From: Phoronis australis
Lineage: Eukaryota > Phoronida > Phoronidae
NCBI GenBank assembly: GCA_002633005.1
Contig: NMRA01000090.1
Coordinates: 993,500 to 1,049,452 of the forward strand
Direction of reading: 5' to 3'
Length of the DNA: 55,953 nucleotides
Shown: positions 21,029 through 33,300 of the stretch, piece by piece
How the letters are laid out: every line of letters begins with the position of its first letter
How positions within the stretch are numbered: the stretch's first letter is position 1
The notes under the pieces: model-generated
Databases searched by the model: none
What the model was told of the DNA's origin: nothing
The model's input: only the letters and a program-made list of their open reading frames with translations
Position numbers and translations under genes: made by a program

Positions 21029-21812
21029 ATATAATAAATTAATCGTCTTACAACTTCTTGGCTATCTAAATTTCGTAATAACGTAAACAATAATAAGAAT
21101 TTTCAGAATTCGGATTCAGGATAAGATTACATTATTTTCCAATGCGAAGGGTGGCGCTGCAAAGTATCGGGTTGAGTCAAGAGTTGCGCATGCCGTCAAC
21201 GAAAAAGTGCAGTGCACACGTACGGAGTGTGACCTTAGAAAGGTGCTGGTACTAAGCGACATATCGTCTTTGTAAGGGAACTGATTATACTGAGATGTCT
21301 TTCTTACACGTGAGCTTGTTGGAAGGACGAGCCTCCGTTTCTGAAGTTAAATTGTCAGTTCACGGCGTTTCAGGAGTCTCAAGGGATTGAAATCGCCCAG
21401 AACCGAGGCGGAAAGAACTAGTCTAGTTTTCAGCTCATCGGACTTTTCGATTGTTTAGCAATATGCTAGTTAATTAGAGCTACCCGGCAGTTTTTCAGGT
21501 AATAGGCTACTTACCTTCTTTATAGAGGGTCAACTTTTCTTAATTAAAAACTTTCTGTATTGATAGTAAACCTCTGACTCTACGTGTTTCAAAATATTTT
21601 TCGTACCACAACGCATGTAAAATAATGCGACTGTTTCGTTTACTACAATTGTCTTATTTTTCAGGGAGATATCTGTAATTTCAACAGATCAGTTCCGCTT
21701 CAATTTGGTACCTTTGTGCTAGTAGCGGGCCAATGCTAGCCTGTTACCATAATGAGAGCTTGTAGGACTCGGGTTGTTTTCCGGAGTAATATCTGCTTAC
21801 GGATTTAGCATC

Positions 21813-21960
21813 ACAGAGTTCTGTCGTTCAGTAACTTTCTCCAGACGTCAGCGGTACTGAACGTGCGGTACTGAGCTGGGCAGTTAACAAAACAGCCAGA
21901 TGTTATGGCACGTTCAGCACCCCTCACGTCTGAAAAAGTTACTGAACGACAGAACGCTGT
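21813..21960. mobile_element. 148-bp foldback element
   Basis: Two arms of about 50 bp are inverted copies: the left arm has TTCTGTCGTTCAGTAACTTT..CAGACGT..GAACGTGC and the right arm has GCACGTTCAG..ACGTCTG..AAAGTTACTGAACGACAGAA. The central spacer is about 45 bp. This fits a MITE with long terminal inverted repeats. Confidence 0.75.
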
Positions 21961-23453
21961 AATGCTTCGCGGGTAACCAGCCTCTTCCCCTAAAGCCTCA
22001 AGATAGCGCTGATGGATTTAGTCATTTGAGGCTTGGTTATGGCAATTAAGGATCGAGTGTACTAGTACTACACACCTTGCTTATGGGAAATGAAATGCGT
22101 CACAATTCTGACACATTTTTACGGAAATCGCCGGAATATCACGAATAACGTAAAGTTATGTCAAATTTTTTGCAGTATAATATATAAATGAAGACTAACG
22201 GTGTATTGCTGCAGTTTAGGTCTAAATTATTGCAAGTGATGTACTGATTCGAAAACATTCTTTGATATACTATAATAAAGAATTGAAATTAAGTACGTCA
22301 ACAGCATTTTTTAAACAATTAAAACTATGCCTTCTGCTTCATGAAGGGCAGCAACAACACCAGACCTGTTAAATTAATTATAACCTGCCTTTGTTTTAAT
22401 GGGACGTCAAGGCAGCGGCCAATCGTTGCGCAGAAGTTGTTTCCCATAACGAAGCCTAGAATAGCTAAAACCATGAGCAGATAATTCTTTGCAGCAGGTG
22501 GCATTAAAGAACATTGTTTGTTTGATATGGTGAGTGAGGGGCAGCTTTACGACGAGTGTATCAGGTGTAGACCGTAATGCTTTTCAAGCATATTATGTAC
22601 TGTCTCCTCGACCTCCAAAGGTCGTTAATATCAAGGCCTTCGTCCCGGTGGTCAGACACGACGTTGCTATTTGACCATAAATCCCGGGTTCGCTTGTTTC
22701 ACATGACTGACAATAAACTCAGTGGCGCATAGCACACGGACTTCAAACATCTTGTTAAACAATCTGTGCGGGGTACGAGTGGCAGTTTCTACAATGGTCT
22801 GGATGACGAAGTTTGACTAATTGCGCGAAATAATTGTCGTTGTCGAAGTCTTGAGTTGTGATCGTAAGTAAATTTTTGTACCGGATAATGTTTACCGGTG
22901 TCTCGCTGTTATCTCAGTCATATGAACAAGCCTGCTAAAATTTGCATGTTGTCGGATAACATACAAATCGGACTTACAACATACTCTGAAGTCGGAGCCC
23001 TGGAGGTATGAAGAATCGTCTATTTTCTATGATTGACTGAGTTCGTGGTCAAAGCCCGGCAGGGTACTGTAGGTACATGTTAATGCACACTAATTACTGC
23101 ACATCTGTCCTTGTGCGATAAGACAAGTGGTTCAAAAGCTTTCTGTTGAACGTCTGTTTGGTAAGCGCCGTCTACGAGTGTTATTGTCAGCGGTTCCTAG
23201 CACAATCTTGTTTCTTATACCCGATCACCGAGTCCGGCATAGGTCAACAGGTACAGCGGGCCTGCAATAGGTTGCTCAACTTTTAATTGAACTTTGGCCG
23301 AACACGAATCGTAGTTTGGTCTAATTAAACCTGTTCATTTTTGAGAGGAATTTTTGGCTGTAAAGCCACAAAGACTGGTGTTATAAGCTAATCAACATCA
23401 CAACGCAACGGGTCATCATTTTGCGTTTTCCACTGGAAGAACCCATATTATCA

Positions 23454-23606
23454 GGGACGGATCCAGGATCTTAAATTGGGGGGGGGGGGCAGAGTATTAG
23501 CCAAGATTTTGCCTGTCAGACATTCTTACCCCCGAACTGCCAAATGGCCGGGAATCTGGGGGAATTTTAGGGGTGCGGACATGCACCCCTCTAAATCCGC
23601 CTCTGA
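23454..23606. mobile_element. MITE-like element with GGAYGGATCCAGGATYT start
   Basis: It begins CAGGGACGGATCCAGGAT and ends CTAAATCCGCCTCTG, an approximate inverted pair, with G-runs and a CATGCACCCCT segment inside. A related copy lies at 52917-53200. No coding content. Confidence 0.55.
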
Positions 23607-24135
23607 ATGTTTTCTAGAATTGGATAGATATGTCGTCCACTCAGTCACAGCACCACCGTTTATTGATTTGTAAAGTAAACAAAACGTGACTAGATTTTTG
23701 TGTCACCCAATAAATGTACTCACCGACAATATTTTGCTAGTTGGTACATCAGTTTTAACCCATGACCTATTGCAAATTACTATTCAGTTAAACGAATTAT
23801 AGACGAATATGCGGTATGAAATAAAATCGCACTCAAACTTTATTAATAGTCAACGTGTGTATAAATACTAATAAAAATTAAACAACTTTCAACCTACCAC
23901 TTAGTGACGTATTTTTTAGCACGGAATTTGGCTGATGGAGCCCACGCCGCCTTTTGTTAAGGCTGTACTCTTACGAGACACACGCGTTAATAGGCAAGGA
24001 ACAAATTCAGACTAGTTTTAAGAGAACAAAAACTACCTGACCATGTCCCCCGGCAGACGTGCAGCGTGGAACCTTCATCCTGATTTCTGTAAAACCAGAA
24101 CCATGGTAGAATTGCGACAGATTTGTTGAAATCCC

Positions 24136-24152
24136 GTTGTTTTCTTGTTTAA
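24136..24152 (+). other. Likely acceptor of a 5' UTR intron
   Basis: The sequence TTGTTTTCTTGTTTAAG, 21 bases before the symporter ATG, is a good polypyrimidine-AG acceptor. It suggests the first exon of the symporter gene is untranslated and lies upstream. This is inference from the local signal only. Confidence 0.4.
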
Positions 24153-24173
24153 GGCAGCCTTTAATTTGGCACC

Positions 24174-24320
24174 ATGGCAATAAGATCTTTGTCGTCCGTG
24201 GACTACGTTATATGTGGGGCCATGCTGGTGGCGTCAGCTTCAATCGGCATCTACTACGACTGCACAGGAGGGAGGCAGAGGACGACAGAGGAAGTGTTTG
24301 TGGGGAACAGGCAAATGACT
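24174..24320 (+). CDS. Symporter exon 1: start and first membrane helix
   Basis: The start GCACCATGG is a good initiation context. It encodes 49 residues (MAIRSLSSVDYVICGAMLVA...) with the first hydrophobic helix and the SLC5 motif GGRQRTTEEVFVGNRQM; donor ACT|GTAAGT, phase 0. Confidence 0.9.
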
Positions 24321-27300
24321 GTAAGTTGAACATCAGACATACAGATGGCAGAGCCAGAAAAGTTTGGAGTTAAGCCAAGTTGAGGGCTTGGAGATACCTG
24401 AGCGACCGAAACCGAGCTAATATCACTCTATATCACTGCTTGGCCCAAGGCTATTTATATACGAGAGGACACGATGCAAAATTCAACCTTTGAGCATAAT
24501 CTTGACATCCGATCACGAAGAAATGCTTAAAATGAGGTTCCAGTGCATGAGAACGTAATTTATTGACATATCGCTCAAGAGCTAAGAATACTGCCTTAGG
24601 CATTACAATTCCACGGTGGCGGCAGGCGGCCATCTTAGATTTATCGATGACGTAAGCAAAACTTAATATGCCATACAGTGTTATTCCTGAACACTCAAAA
24701 CTAGTCTGAATTTATATGTAAAGATGCCTTGAAATATTTGACCTTACTGTACGTATCTTTGTGTGGCATATTGTGAGCTTGACCTTTTCGCGTGACCTTG
24801 ACCTCCAATCACAAAAGTAGTATCGGAATCGATTTTATCATACCTGAAAACCCATAGTTTGATGCTCATTTTTAAAGGCATTTATGAGGACTTTCCAATT
24901 TAATCAATATGGCCGATATGGCGGCCATCTTGGATTTGAGGGTTATGCAGGCAAAATCCAGCTCCATATATAACTTTTCTGGATTAAGCACCCCAAAATT
25001 TGTTGAAATCAATCATCAGATCTGCATTACATCCAAAAGCCCTCGACAGTCATTTTTTTGTCAAATTGGAACCTGACTAACATTCATGCGGTATAAGCAT
25101 TACAAATGGTCTATACTTTTTAACAAGACATGGAACCACCAGCGTTAGGTACTTTGCACTGCAATATAACGGAAATTGGGCAATTTTCATCAGATATCTG
25201 TCCTCATTGACATAATTGTTCCATCAACCTTCCAGGTAGTTCCAGTCGTCCTTTCTCAGGTTGCCACCATCTGCAGCGCCATTGCTATACTAGGCACACC
25301 GGCAGAGGTCGTCTTGAACGGTGTTGGGTACTGCGCCTTCTCCTTTGGAATCTGTCTAGCCGGCGTCTTCAGTGCATTTGTTATCGTGCCACTCTTCTAC
25401 AAACTACAATTCACAAGCATACTTGAGGCAAGTTGTCCTCTCCGAAACTAACGATATTAACAAAGATGCTCATTTCAAGATTTGGTGCACATGTATTCAA
25501 GTGTTCTACATGTATTTGTGCGCCGACATATAGGCCTTCATATTTTGTGTTACATGTATATAAATATCGTCTGTGTTTGTGCGTCAGGAGTCTGAGCGCT
25601 CAAGACTGTATCTCCTAGTATACTCCTGGACGGATCGTAATAAGATGTGACAGGCCAGTGACAGATGGCAACCAGTTTTTGCCCCTTTTGACAATCTTAG
25701 TTTTTACGTTTTCCTTTACATGTATATCTTTTGAGGTCCTGGATAGATTTCCGTGGCAATTACATTGATATGAAGAGAACGATTTTACCTACCGATCCTC
25801 GGACGGATTCTGCTAATTCTACCAAATTTGCCATTTTCACAACTTTTTGAGTGCATTTCAAGGCGTCCCCCCTTTAGCTGCCAATCCTCGTTGAGGATAT
25901 GTTTGCGGTGTATACTGGCAAATGTATTCCTGCTGAGAAGACTACGGCGGACGTTAATTTGCGGGCGAGGTCGTCTAATGTGGCGCCTTGCAATACCGTC
26001 TTTTTGGATGGCTGTAACTTCAGAACACCTTAATAGGATTTTTGTGAAAGTGGCACAAATGTTCCCCAACAAATGCCATGACGTAGGCCTATGACTTTCA
26101 GACGGAACCGGGCTACTGCTGCTTTACCAGTCAGTGACAAGTTTGTTTTTACGGCTACATGTCTAAATGTATCTTCAGGGACAGATTTTCCAATAATTTT
26201 GCAATCAGTTCTTTATTAGGGAGACGACTTCATTTTGGTATTGATTCGACATAACCTGCGCCACCCAGCAGCCATTTTGTTGTTATTGTCGGGTTTTTTG
26301 CCTGCCATATAGCTGCCAAACTGCTGGAGGAGTCATTTTGGAAATTTTCACGCGTGGTTCCGCTGAGAAAACCACAGCTTACATGTACATTGATTTTGGA
26401 ACGAGCACAGTGAGCGCCTCCTCGTGGCAATTTCATTTCTTGTATCCGTTCATGGCTTATCTTCCTCACACCACCGCAGTAAATTTTGCCAAGAATTTCC
26501 CTACAAAAATGAAAACCAATGACGACAACATTACGACGGATCCGACTACTTCTTTGTTTTACCATTTGTTCCAGTCGCACAGTGTCGGGTGACTGAGAAA
26601 TGTGCTGTGATTTCAGCTCACCCTCAAACAATTTAGAATTTAAGAACAAATGATTTGATGACAACTGTTGTGGATCACATCTGTGGAATTTCTAGCAAAC
26701 TTGCATTCAGAATATAGTCCCGAGTTGTGTCGAAAATTGGCAGGAAAGTGACGGTTGTAGGCTGAAGCGTACTGTCAAATTTGAGTTTTTGTCACATTTG
26801 CTCTGGCCCTGGCTTCCTTTTTGGGGCAAATTATGGGACAGGGCAACATGCCCGTGGTTATGTGCAGCGCTTTCCAAGGGAAATGACTCGCTGCTTTTAA
26901 TTTGGGTCATGGTCTTTTCGAAATGTGTGGAAGAGAAAGGCGCAAAACTACGCAAGTGGTAAGCCTATGTGCCAAATCAAAGAGGACTGTTTACACTTTC
27001 TATGATAACCCAAAAATCCACGATTTATGCCCACATGGGTTACTTTTCCACCATAAAATCCCATTATCTCTACTGTAACAAGAACCCGTTACGCTTTCCA
27101 TTGTTTTCACTGCAATTTTGATTCCTTTCTTTCAGTACTTCGAAATGAGGTTTTCGAAGGGCATACGGTTTGCCACATTTCTCATGGTAGTGCTGGTTAA
27201 GGTTCGTGTTGATGTTTCTTTGTTAAATTTATGTCTGTTTTCTATAGAATTAAAAGCCACTGTACACTTTTAGGCTCTTTGCTCATGCCTCCATATCCCA

Positions 27301-30300
27301 AAACCTACTCACACATATTCTAAATGAACGGCATTTTGATTATTAGTTGTCTTCTGTTAAAAGTATTGTTAACCCGCCTTCCGTCGAAAATTTTTCTTCT
27401 AAAAACGTTTTAGTCACTTATGGTTCATTAAATTGATCTCAGTTTGTCCCTTTCTAAAATTAGACGTATCATTTGAGCCAAAAGTTTGTATTCCCACCTC
27501 ACACTTGACTAAGAGTGAGACTTAACACCTTCGTTACCGGTGATGGATTTTTTCAAATACCTTCACTCCCAAATCATTTATATAACCCATGTAGGTTCTT
27601 TGGCACGAAAACTCGGCAGCCTAAATCAAGACTTTCATTTTTCCAGGAATTTTGACCTTTTTGTTTCTGACAGCTGAGTTCTCGGTATAATAGTCCACAA
27701 TTAATATCATCATCCTGTAGGTTTCAATAATGCTTGACGCTTTAATGCTATTCAAAAATATTTCTATCATTGCCTCGCCAACGTGAAATACATATGTATT
27801 TTCATTGTCTGGGTAGAACATTATACGTACAGTGTACTTTGACTTGACGGCATCGTTGATTTGCTTCTAATGACAATGTTATCTATCGTACAATTAATAC
27901 TAGTGCTCCGAAAATGATTCATTTTTACTCCTTTACAGAGAAGTACCGCTATGATTCGTCATATGGCATCTTTCAATATTGACCATTCACATACAAGTCC
28001 AAAAATATTCATTTCATACCTATATGATCACAGAAGGTTTCTCTCGAATTGTAAAACAAGATATTAAATTATTAGGTGATATCCTTGCACCTGTGCCACA
28101 CGAATATCTGTTATGCATTCAAAGCACTTTTAACGTACATCAAGATCTGCTCCGTGTCACAAATCTTCCTTGCAGTGATGTGCCGTCACGCACTTCATAA
28201 ACTGTTCGCCATGCCTGATCTTTCAGTGAGATCTACAGATCCTTGCCCAAACCCTAAACACTAAGTGGTAAATCACACAAAGCTATGGATGCAGGGACAG
28301 ACTGCTGTCAATTTTCTCGGATACTGTGACCAACACTGCAACAAGGTGTGTTCGTGAGTGTGATACCAGTCTGGTTTCTAAGGTTTGGTCAGGAAGCTAG
28401 CAATCTCAAACATCAAACCTGACAGCCAGTTCCACGACCAGGCATGAGTTTTTATGGACCAGGAAGCTACTTAAGTTGACATCGACTCTTTGGATGAAAC
28501 CGGCCTAGTTGTCTGTGCAATGGCAACCCTGAATTCTCTGAGATATGAAAATTAGGTACATGTATGAGTGAAAGTTGCTACCGAACACAGCCTCAGTTCA
28601 GACGGTTGATGCAAGCCCTCCTACGTCGACTTTGGTGAAGTACTATAGCCTCACACTAGCTGTACATGTATTACAACTCCAGATCCAGAAATGGTTAAGT
28701 GTCTCATTCTGTGCACCGGGGCTCTAAAGTCCATACAAAGCAGGGCACCATCTGTAATGTGGAATGTGTGCCAGTACTCCAAATGACATTGATTTATGCC
28801 GCTGTTATCCGACCTGTAATGTCTTATGCTGCGTCAGTATGGGTAACAGCGTTAAAACAGTTTACAATTATCAACAATCTTTATCAGACGCAACGTCTTG
28901 CTTGTTTGTACACCATCTCTGCTTTTCCAGGAACGCCCCCTACAGCCATGGAAATGCTAATCGGTTTACCACCACTGTACATATACATGTACTTGAGGGT
29001 GAAGTTGCATGTTCAGGGCTTCGTCTCAGATACACGTATAATCATGGTCAGTTGGTGAAAACTCACATCCCCGATTCCGTTGCACACGAAAGCCTCAGGA
29101 ATGTGTGCAATAAGCTAATGGTAAAAATTGGGCAACTACGGAACATGCCTAGTGATGTCCAGATCACCGCTTCGAATTGGTGATAGATGGCCTACCGCAG
29201 AACACAACAACGAGGTGGTTTATTAGAAGCATGACTCTAAACTGGAGAATGGCCAGACAGTCGCTGGAATGTATTTTCTAAGCCTATATGTTGCAGATGC
29301 AGAAAGCTGTGTATCGTAGGCAATCTTGCCATAATGTTCTAGGATGAGATCACTGCAATTAATAGAGCTGCTCAACTGGCATGACACTATAACACCGAGC
29401 TGAGTAATCAGCCAAATACCTATTTTCAAATAGCCTGAGCAGCAATGAATCCCTAAAGAGACCAAGGGTCAACTCTCGATGCTTGCATAATGAGCTTAAC
29501 AAGCTTACACTTGAAAGAACCGTCAATATACACTGGGTCAGAGACCATGTGGGAATTGACGGCAATGGAAATGCAGACAGACTCGCAAAGACAGGAGCCA
29601 GCATTCTGCATTGTGTACATGAACCTGCTATCCTGGTATCTTACGGATGCTACAAGATGAGTATACGCAACTGCTGGGTACATACATGTACATGTACCCA
29701 ATCAGCAGCCCTGTGAGCAACAATTAACTACTGCAGAGAGACGGAAGAGAATTTTTTGAGCTTCATCAAACCAAAGGTTCAAAAAAACCTTCAGAGTCTC
29801 GATACACGTCATTCAAATTTTGACAGACCACTGTAACCTAGCTCCACACAGACACATTTCTGGGCCCATGGGCAGCCCAGTGTGTCCCGAGTGTGGAACT
29901 GACGTTAAAACCCCTAATCACCTAAGGAGTAACCTACTGGATGACACTGCTACATGCCTACAACATATAGCGCATGACAACAAACGAGAATGTCTGTCCG
30001 TTTTCGTAAAGGAGACAGGCAGAATTGAAAACTTCCTTCACGAAGAACCATAACGGGGCTCTCGTGTTTTTAGGTCACGTGTTTGGTGCAATGGGCCCAA
30101 CCATTAGGCCAGCGCACGTCTGATGCACCGCAAATGAAACCAGTAGGTCTTATGCACTGTTTTTTGTTATGACATTGATTCTGAGTCTGACAAGGATAAC
30201 TAATCTCTCAAGCCACTTAGTTTCTTCTCCACTCATTTCCGCAGAGTGGCCTCTCTAATCAGACTGGTACGCGATTGTGCGACGTTCAAGGTTAGATTAT

Positions 30301-33300
30301 ACTTTGCAGGTGGGATATTCAGCCATAGCTCTCTATGCACCAGCCTTGGCCCTGAACGTCGTGACGGGTTTGAGCTTGTGGGCGTCGATTTTAAGCGTGG
30401 GAGCCGTTTGCTCTTTTTACATATCCTTGGTGAGTCTTTTCAGACAATAACTTGTCATTGGTTAATACTGCTTCAAATTAACGCTGGGTCAAAATGTATT
30501 TGTAATTTGGACCACGTGCCTACATGTACATTAAACTGTTCTCAAATGGGGCTATTCGGAGAATTCTCCTCGCGGTGTCGCTGCTGTACTAGTGGTGATT
30601 GAATTGCGCATGCGTGGCTGTCTGCATGTAAACAACTGGTAAAAGATGGAATTTTTATCAAAATACGTCGTCGCGCTAAGCCTTATTACTGCTAATTTCC
30701 CTGGTGCAAGTCTTCGACAGGTGGCCACAAATTCCCAAAAGACCTAAGGTTACTATATTCGTGGACAATTGCGGTCAACAGGGTCAACTAACTGACAAAA
30801 AGTGTGTGGATGCTGAAGCCCCGTGTGTGCTCTATGTCTATGACTATGCAGTTCCATTCGGAGACTACACAACATTACTTGGTAAGTTTTTAGCAATCAG
30901 TTTCTATCAACATCGTTCGGTGATGTTATCCCCACCAGTTACCCCACTGAATAACAGTTTTATTGAGTGGAACTAAGTGTTTCTTTTTGGAAACTCACCC
31001 GATGCCGGGTAGGCTAGCAGCACATATTCATATTGTCCTGGGTGGGAGTGCTCCCAAAATAAGAGGTGTATGGTACGTGATGCACAGAAGTCAAGAGTGA
31101 CTTTTTCACAGCAGTTTCTCTTCAAAACTATGCTGTTTCCAATAAAATTCTCTAGATGAGTGAGTTTCCTTATTTTATCATGGACCCCACCCCCAGGACC
31201 ACCAGCTCAGTTATCGAATTAACATGAATAAGCCTTAATTCAGTAAATGTCGTAACATTGCATTGGAAAAAAATTGACACCTAGAATGAATTTTACTTGT
31301 TGAGATCAGAAGCACATTTTAAGTGTCATGAAAAATACACATTGTTAAATCACTTTTAGCCTGTTTCACATATTTTAATTCAGATATTAAATAAGACTTG
31401 GGTACAAAGGTTATTAGTTTCTACACATAAACATGAAGATGAAATGTCAAGTATGTTCTGCCTTACAAAAGTAGTTTTGTCTTGTCTTTTCTTTTACAAT
31501 TTGCTAATATTTCTATTCTGTTACAGGCAAGAAAAAACAACTGAAACCAACCGCCTGACCATCTATTTCACCGTTGGACAAAGTGAAAAGCAATCCTTCA
31601 GCAATAACCTGAGAGAATTGAACGTAATTCAGAAATTCAGCACCTGATATGCCTGATTATGGACTCCCTCGCAATGTTGTTTCTTTCTGTGCTTTTTCAG
31701 TTTGCCATTTGTTTTTAAATACACTGATAATTGTTTATTCTCGAATCTTGTGCATAGCAGATTCTTATCCAGCTAGCTACAATTGAAAACATACAATAAG
31801 ACAATCGATGCAGTCACTGAATGTCATTTCCCCATAATCTGTACCAAATTGAAAAGTTTTTACCAATAGTATAAAGCCTTTCTTCTGAAAGGAAAATTTA
31901 ATGTCACTCAGCTTTTGGCTTTCATTTCACTGGGTTCTAGTTTCAATGGCCTATAGAAGCGCTTGTAAAAAAGGTCCAGTTTCAACACGTGGCTTTCTTT
32001 CATGTAACCTCATTCAGCCTCAATAACATCCACAATTAGACCCTTGAAGGTAAACACAGCAGCATATCACTTGAATCGTTTTGAGCCCAAAATCAGACTC
32101 TGAACTAGACCAGAGTGTGACTAGGTCTTCTTTAGCTTCAGTCCCTCATGTTTCTTCCAGGAAAGGAAATAAGCTATTGTCCACACATGACTCATTGCCT
32201 ATGAAAGGGCATCCTCACCAACAAGGCTTATTTGTGTAGCAGTCAGATATAGTTCGTCTGGATACACAGACACTCCACTGGCACATTGTCTTATGGTAAC
32301 TTAGTACTGCGATTCACATTTCTCCAGGGCCACTGACTTGCACATTGTGCCATGCAGCACTGCTGGTGTGTGGAAGTGCTGTGGGAAGAGAACGGAGTAA
32401 CAAAGCTTGTCTATGATACAGCTTGAAGTGGCCTTAAAATGTCACTGAACCTGGAACAAATATTGAAATATGAATAATTAAGTACTCCAGATTGGATCAA
32501 AAATGTTATCCCTGTTTTTCAAAAATATATGGTGATTGGTCTACAGTTTCACATAAAAGTAAATAATTACTATTTTCAGAAACCAAGGGTGTATATAATG
32601 AGTATTGCATAAAACTGTGTCTTTATTTTTTATCCCTAGCCATAACAATTCTTTAAACGCATCACTTGTCTGTAAAATATACAAGTTTTTTGAGACAACT
32701 TCAAACCTTTGTTACCCATTTTCAAGCCTTTTTAATTTTGATACTTTCAGCAATTTTAAACTCAGATTACAGGTTCATGGGTCTGTCAAGCATACTTCTA
32801 GCCTAAGGTTGAGGGAACCGTTTTTCTTCTAATAGAAGATATGAAGACTTGGGTCATTTAAAAATGATGGATAATCTTTCTGTTGTTTAAGAGTAATTAC
32901 AAATCGTAAGGCACCATCAAAAATGCAATTTTCACAAAAATGGCAGTCATTTGAATTTATAACGACTTGCAACATTTCAAGGCATGAGTTAAGACTATTC
33001 AGTCACTGTGAATTCGGAAAATGTAATATATTTTCGTGGTTTTACAATTGATACAAGTAGCAAAACAGTTTCATGAAATCAACTTGAAGGGACTTCGTGA
33101 AGGTTAAGAATTACCTCACCATGCTCTTTTCCCCAAACATGTATTACCTGTTATTTCCACACATTCAGTTGTACCAAATATTACAACCCCCCATGCCAAT
33201 TCTCCCTCGGGACCTGAATAAGTAATTTAACAAAATGACTTTAAAAATAGCTGTTCCTTTTCAAAGGCTTTGTTCGTTGTCTCCAATATTCAAAGTAGGC

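Larger units (their letters stand above)
18918..24152. other. 3' flank and intergenic region
   Basis: No exon with convincing borders was found in about 5.2 kb. The first few hundred bases probably form the 3' UTR of the TIR gene, but no canonical AATAAA is close to the stop. The longest open frame (20460-20834, - strand) has no recognisable features. Repeats inside are listed separately. The right end should contain the promoter and a leader exon of the symporter gene. Confidence 0.5.
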
